NCBI RefSeq assembly: GCF_028369105.1
Contig: NZ_JAQNDO010000001.1
Location: 2,535,711 to 2,599,710 of the forward strand
Source: Polyangium mundeleinium
GTDB taxonomy: Bacteria > Myxococcota_A > Polyangia > Polyangiales > Polyangiaceae
Length of the DNA: 64,000 bases
Reading direction: 5' to 3'
Made by a program: the position numbers and the translations under genes. Of the stretch, positions 62,146 through 64,000 are shown one piece after another. The first letter of the stretch is position 1; every line of letters starts with the position of its first letter. The notes under the pieces are model-generated. The model was not told where the DNA came from, did not search any database, and saw nothing but the letters and a program-made list of their open reading frames with translations.

Positions 62146-63033
62146 TCAGCCCCCAGATGAGAGGCGTCCGTCGGTGAGGTCCTCGGGCCGGCAGGAGGCG
62201 GCGGCGGTTCGATGACGGTCCGGAGAAACGGGTTCTTTGGGAGGGGAAGAAATTCGAGAGGACGACCCGGCGCGACGGTCGCGGGAAAATCCGTTGGAGA
62301 CACGTGGCCAGCGCGCCTCGAGCGAGGAAGCTGCGCGACGGGCAGCGACACGCCCAACCACATAGCCAATCGTGAAAACATGCCAGGGCCGGAGCCCGCT
62401 CGCTTCGCCGCGGTAGACGGGTTTCACCTCGACTTCGTGAATGCGATGTCCGTGACGGGCGAGCGTGCCGAGCAAGTCGTTCGGGTATCCATACCGCGCC
62501 CACATTCCCTCGTGGAGCAGGCAATCCATCGCCGCCGCGCCGATCGCCGTGTAACCGCACTGGCTATCCGATAACGAAGGCAATCCCGCCGCATGGCGCG
62601 TCATCCACGCGAGCGCCGAGGTGCCGAGGAGCCGGTGGAGCGGCATGTCCTTCCATACGGAGGGGTGGCGCAGGCGATCGCCTTTGACATAATCGGCTTC
62701 GCCGCGCGCCACGGGCCCGACGACGGCGGGAAGGTCGAGCGGATCCATCTGCCCGTCGCCCGCCATCACGGCCGCGACGTCGGCGGAGAGCGCCCGCGCC
62801 TCGCGATACCCGGTCAAGATGGCCGCCCCGACGCCGCGGTTTTCCGCGTGCCGCACGAGCACGAGGCGCGTGTCCCCCGCGGCGCGCGCGGCGGCCGAGG
62901 TGGCGTCGTCGCTCGCGTCGTCGACCACCACGACGTGGTCCACGAACGAAGGCACGGACCGCACCGTCTCCGCAATCCGATCCTCTTCCCGGAAAGCCGG
63001 GATCACCACGGCGACACGCACACCCGAGTACAC
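62146..63033 (-). CDS. Family 2 glycosyltransferase (polyprenyl-phosphate sugar transferase type)
   Basis: The 295-aa GT-A enzyme has VAVVIPAFREEDRIAETV, VVVDDASDDATSAAARAAG, and NRGVGAAILTGYREA leading to the metal motif AAVMAGDGQMDP. YVKGDRLRHPSVWKDMP and SDSQCGYTAIG follow. This pattern is that of dolichol/polyprenyl-phosphate mannosyl- or glucosyltransferases, which make the lipid-linked donors used by GT39-type enzymes such as the one encoded at 57271. The last 65 residues are Arg/Ser-rich and poorly conserved. Start at 63033 (MYSGVRVAVV). It lies upstream of glmM with 32 bases between. Confidence 0.85.
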   Translation of the reverse strand: MYSGVRVAVVIPAFREEDRIAETVRSVPSFVDHVVVVDDASDDATSAAARAAGDTRLVLVRHAENRGVGAAILTGYREARALSADVAAVMAGDGQMDPLDLPAVVGPVARGEADYVKGDRLRHPSVWKDMPLHRLLGTSALAWMTRHAAGLPSLSDSQCGYTAIGAAAMDCLLHEGMWARYGYPNDLLGTLARHGHRIHEVEVKPVYRGEASGLRPWHVFTIGYVVGRVAARRAASSLEARWPRVSNGFSRDRRAGSSSRISSPPKEPVSPDRHRTAAASCRPEDLTDGRLSSGG

Positions 63034-63166
63034 GAGGCGACGCCTTAGCGAAATCGCGCGACGATTTCAACCCCAGGCGAAAACGTGCGCTGCGCGGACA
63101 AAGGACGCTCGCCTGGAGGAAACTCTGGTAAGGAAGGCCGTTCCTTCCAAACGGGGGACGTTCGTC

Positions 63167-64000
63167 ATGACAAAATTTTCCAGCGTATCCAATCTTGGTT
63201 TCAAGAACGCGACGCTCGTGGCGCTGCTCGCCGTGGGATCGGCAGCCGCGTGGGCCGGGTGTGCGACCAGCACATCGGACAACTCCTCGGGCGGCGACGG
63301 GAGGGGCGGCGACGACGGGCCCGGCGGGCAGGGCGGCACCGCGGGCCAGGGCGGCGCCCCAGGGCAAGGCGGCGCGGGGATGGGCGGCGCAGGGCAGGGC
63401 GGCGGCTCGGTCTGCGGGCCCGGCACGACGCTTTGCGGGGAGGCCTGCACGGTCCTCGCGTTCGACCCGACGAACTGCGGCGCCTGCGGCAAGACCTGCG
63501 CAGCCGGCGAGGTTTGCTCGCAGGGCCAGTGCGGGATTACCTGCCTCGGCGGCACGACCCAATGCAGCGACCTCTGCGTGGACCTCGTGAACGACCCGAA
63601 CAACTGCGGGGCGTGCGGCACGGCGTGCACGCAGGGTCAGGTCTGTTCGGCGGGGCAATGCGGGACGTCGTGCGTGGGCGCGACGGCTTGCAACGGCGCC
63701 TGCGTGGACCTCGATACGGATCCGGCGAATTGCGGCGCGTGTGGAACGGCGTGCCCTGCGGGCCAGGTCTGCTCGATGGGGCAATGCGCCGTCACGTGCC
63801 TCGGCGGCTCGGCCCTGTGCGGGTCGAGCTGCGTGGATCTCGACACGAGCCCGACGCATTGCGGGACGTGCGGCAACGCGTGCCCCTCGGGGCAGCTCTG
63901 CGCGGCGGGCATGTGCGTGAGCATCGGCGAATGCAATGCGCCGTTCCTGCTATGCGGTTCGCTCTGCGTTTTGCCAGCGTCGGACGCGTCGAACTGCGGG
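63167..64000 (+). CDS. Cys-rich lipoprotein, 5' part, runs off the window
   Basis: Only the first 278 residues are visible and the frame is still open at 64000. A lipoprotein signal (AWAGC) is followed by a Gly/Gln/Asp spacer (GGQGGTAGQGGAPGQGG). At least four imperfect units of about 40 residues then follow. Each has the pattern GQVCS-x-GQC, then C-x3-CVDL-x-DP-x-NCGACG. Each unit should form its own disulfide knot, so the mature protein is an extended surface fibre, a theme common in Sorangiineae. The ATG at 63167 is preceded by ACGGGGGAC. A small inverted repeat, AAGGAA/TTCCTT, lies upstream at 63130-63146. Confidence 0.82.
   Translation, partial: MTKFSSVSNLGFKNATLVALLAVGSAAAWAGCATSTSDNSSGGDGRGGDDGPGGQGGTAGQGGAPGQGGAGMGGAGQGGGSVCGPGTTLCGEACTVLAFDPTNCGACGKTCAAGEVCSQGQCGITCLGGTTQCSDLCVDLVNDPNNCGACGTACTQGQVCSAGQCGTSCVGATACNGACVDLDTDPANCGACGTACPAGQVCSMGQCAVTCLGGSALCGSSCVDLDTSPTHCGTCGNACPSGQLCAAGMCVSIGECNAPFLLCGSLCVLPASDASNCG

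Overview
The window is high-GC DNA from a myxobacterium, most probably a member of the Sorangiineae/Polyangiaceae. Four things point there: many lipoproteins with Gly/Ser/Pro-rich spacers, Cys-rich surface proteins, RsbR-like PAS/STAS proteins, and above all a nitric-oxide synthase whose reductase lies N-terminal to the oxygenase, a layout described from Sorangium cellulosum. Genes are dense, on both strands, and largely without large operons. I see no rRNA, insertion sequence, prophage, CRISPR array or replication origin. There is one tRNA (Ala, GGC).

0-12 kb: a CAP-domain lipoprotein, a four-CBS protein, a CHASE3 chemoreceptor, a beta-helix (pectate-lyase-like) lipoprotein, a DGK1-like CTP-dependent lipid kinase and a double-receiver response regulator. 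Then comes the large NO synthase fusion (two cNMP-binding domains, [2Fe-2S], FAD/NAD reductase, NOS oxygenase), divergent from an esterase. 12-21 kb: a DedA protein, a membrane-protein gene broken by two single-base frameshifts, a member of a paralogous unknown family, a lipoprotein, a Q/P/G/Y-repeat outer-membrane protein, an unusual aldehyde dehydrogenase and a PAS-PAS-STAS protein.

20-31.6 kb: a crotonase diverges from a TetR regulator across a very clean double palindromic operator. TetR is followed at once by a PHM-type copper monooxygenase lipoprotein carrying a c-type heme motif. Next are a HelD-like helicase, an ankyrin lipoprotein with a small DnaJ-zinc-finger membrane protein, an MscS channel with a cNMP-binding domain, and an SDR.

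31.6-43.9 kb reads as an inter-bacterial conflict island. It holds a SitA-like lipoprotein coupled to a small downstream gene, a second copy of the unknown paralogous family, a decayed RCC1-repeat lipoprotein gene, and a 2195-aa SpvB/RHS lipoprotein with a variable C-terminal tip. That gene is followed by a coupled small gene, a SUKH-type immunity protein, another small gene and a terminator-like hairpin.

44-64 kb: a second PAS-STAS protein, a beta-propeller lipoprotein, a crotonase coupled to a RimK-like ATP-grasp ligase, an acyl-CoA dehydrogenase, tRNA-Ala, a VanZ-like protein and a collagen-like surface protein with 108-bp internal repeats. Then an OmpA protein with thrombospondin-3 repeats, a TPR lipoprotein coupled to a GT39-type membrane protein with TPRs, another TPR membrane protein, GlmM, a family-2 glycosyltransferase, and a Cys-rich lipoprotein running off the end.

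Starts were chosen from ribosome-binding sites, lipoboxes and gene overlaps. Family assignments are from motif recognition only; no database search was possible.
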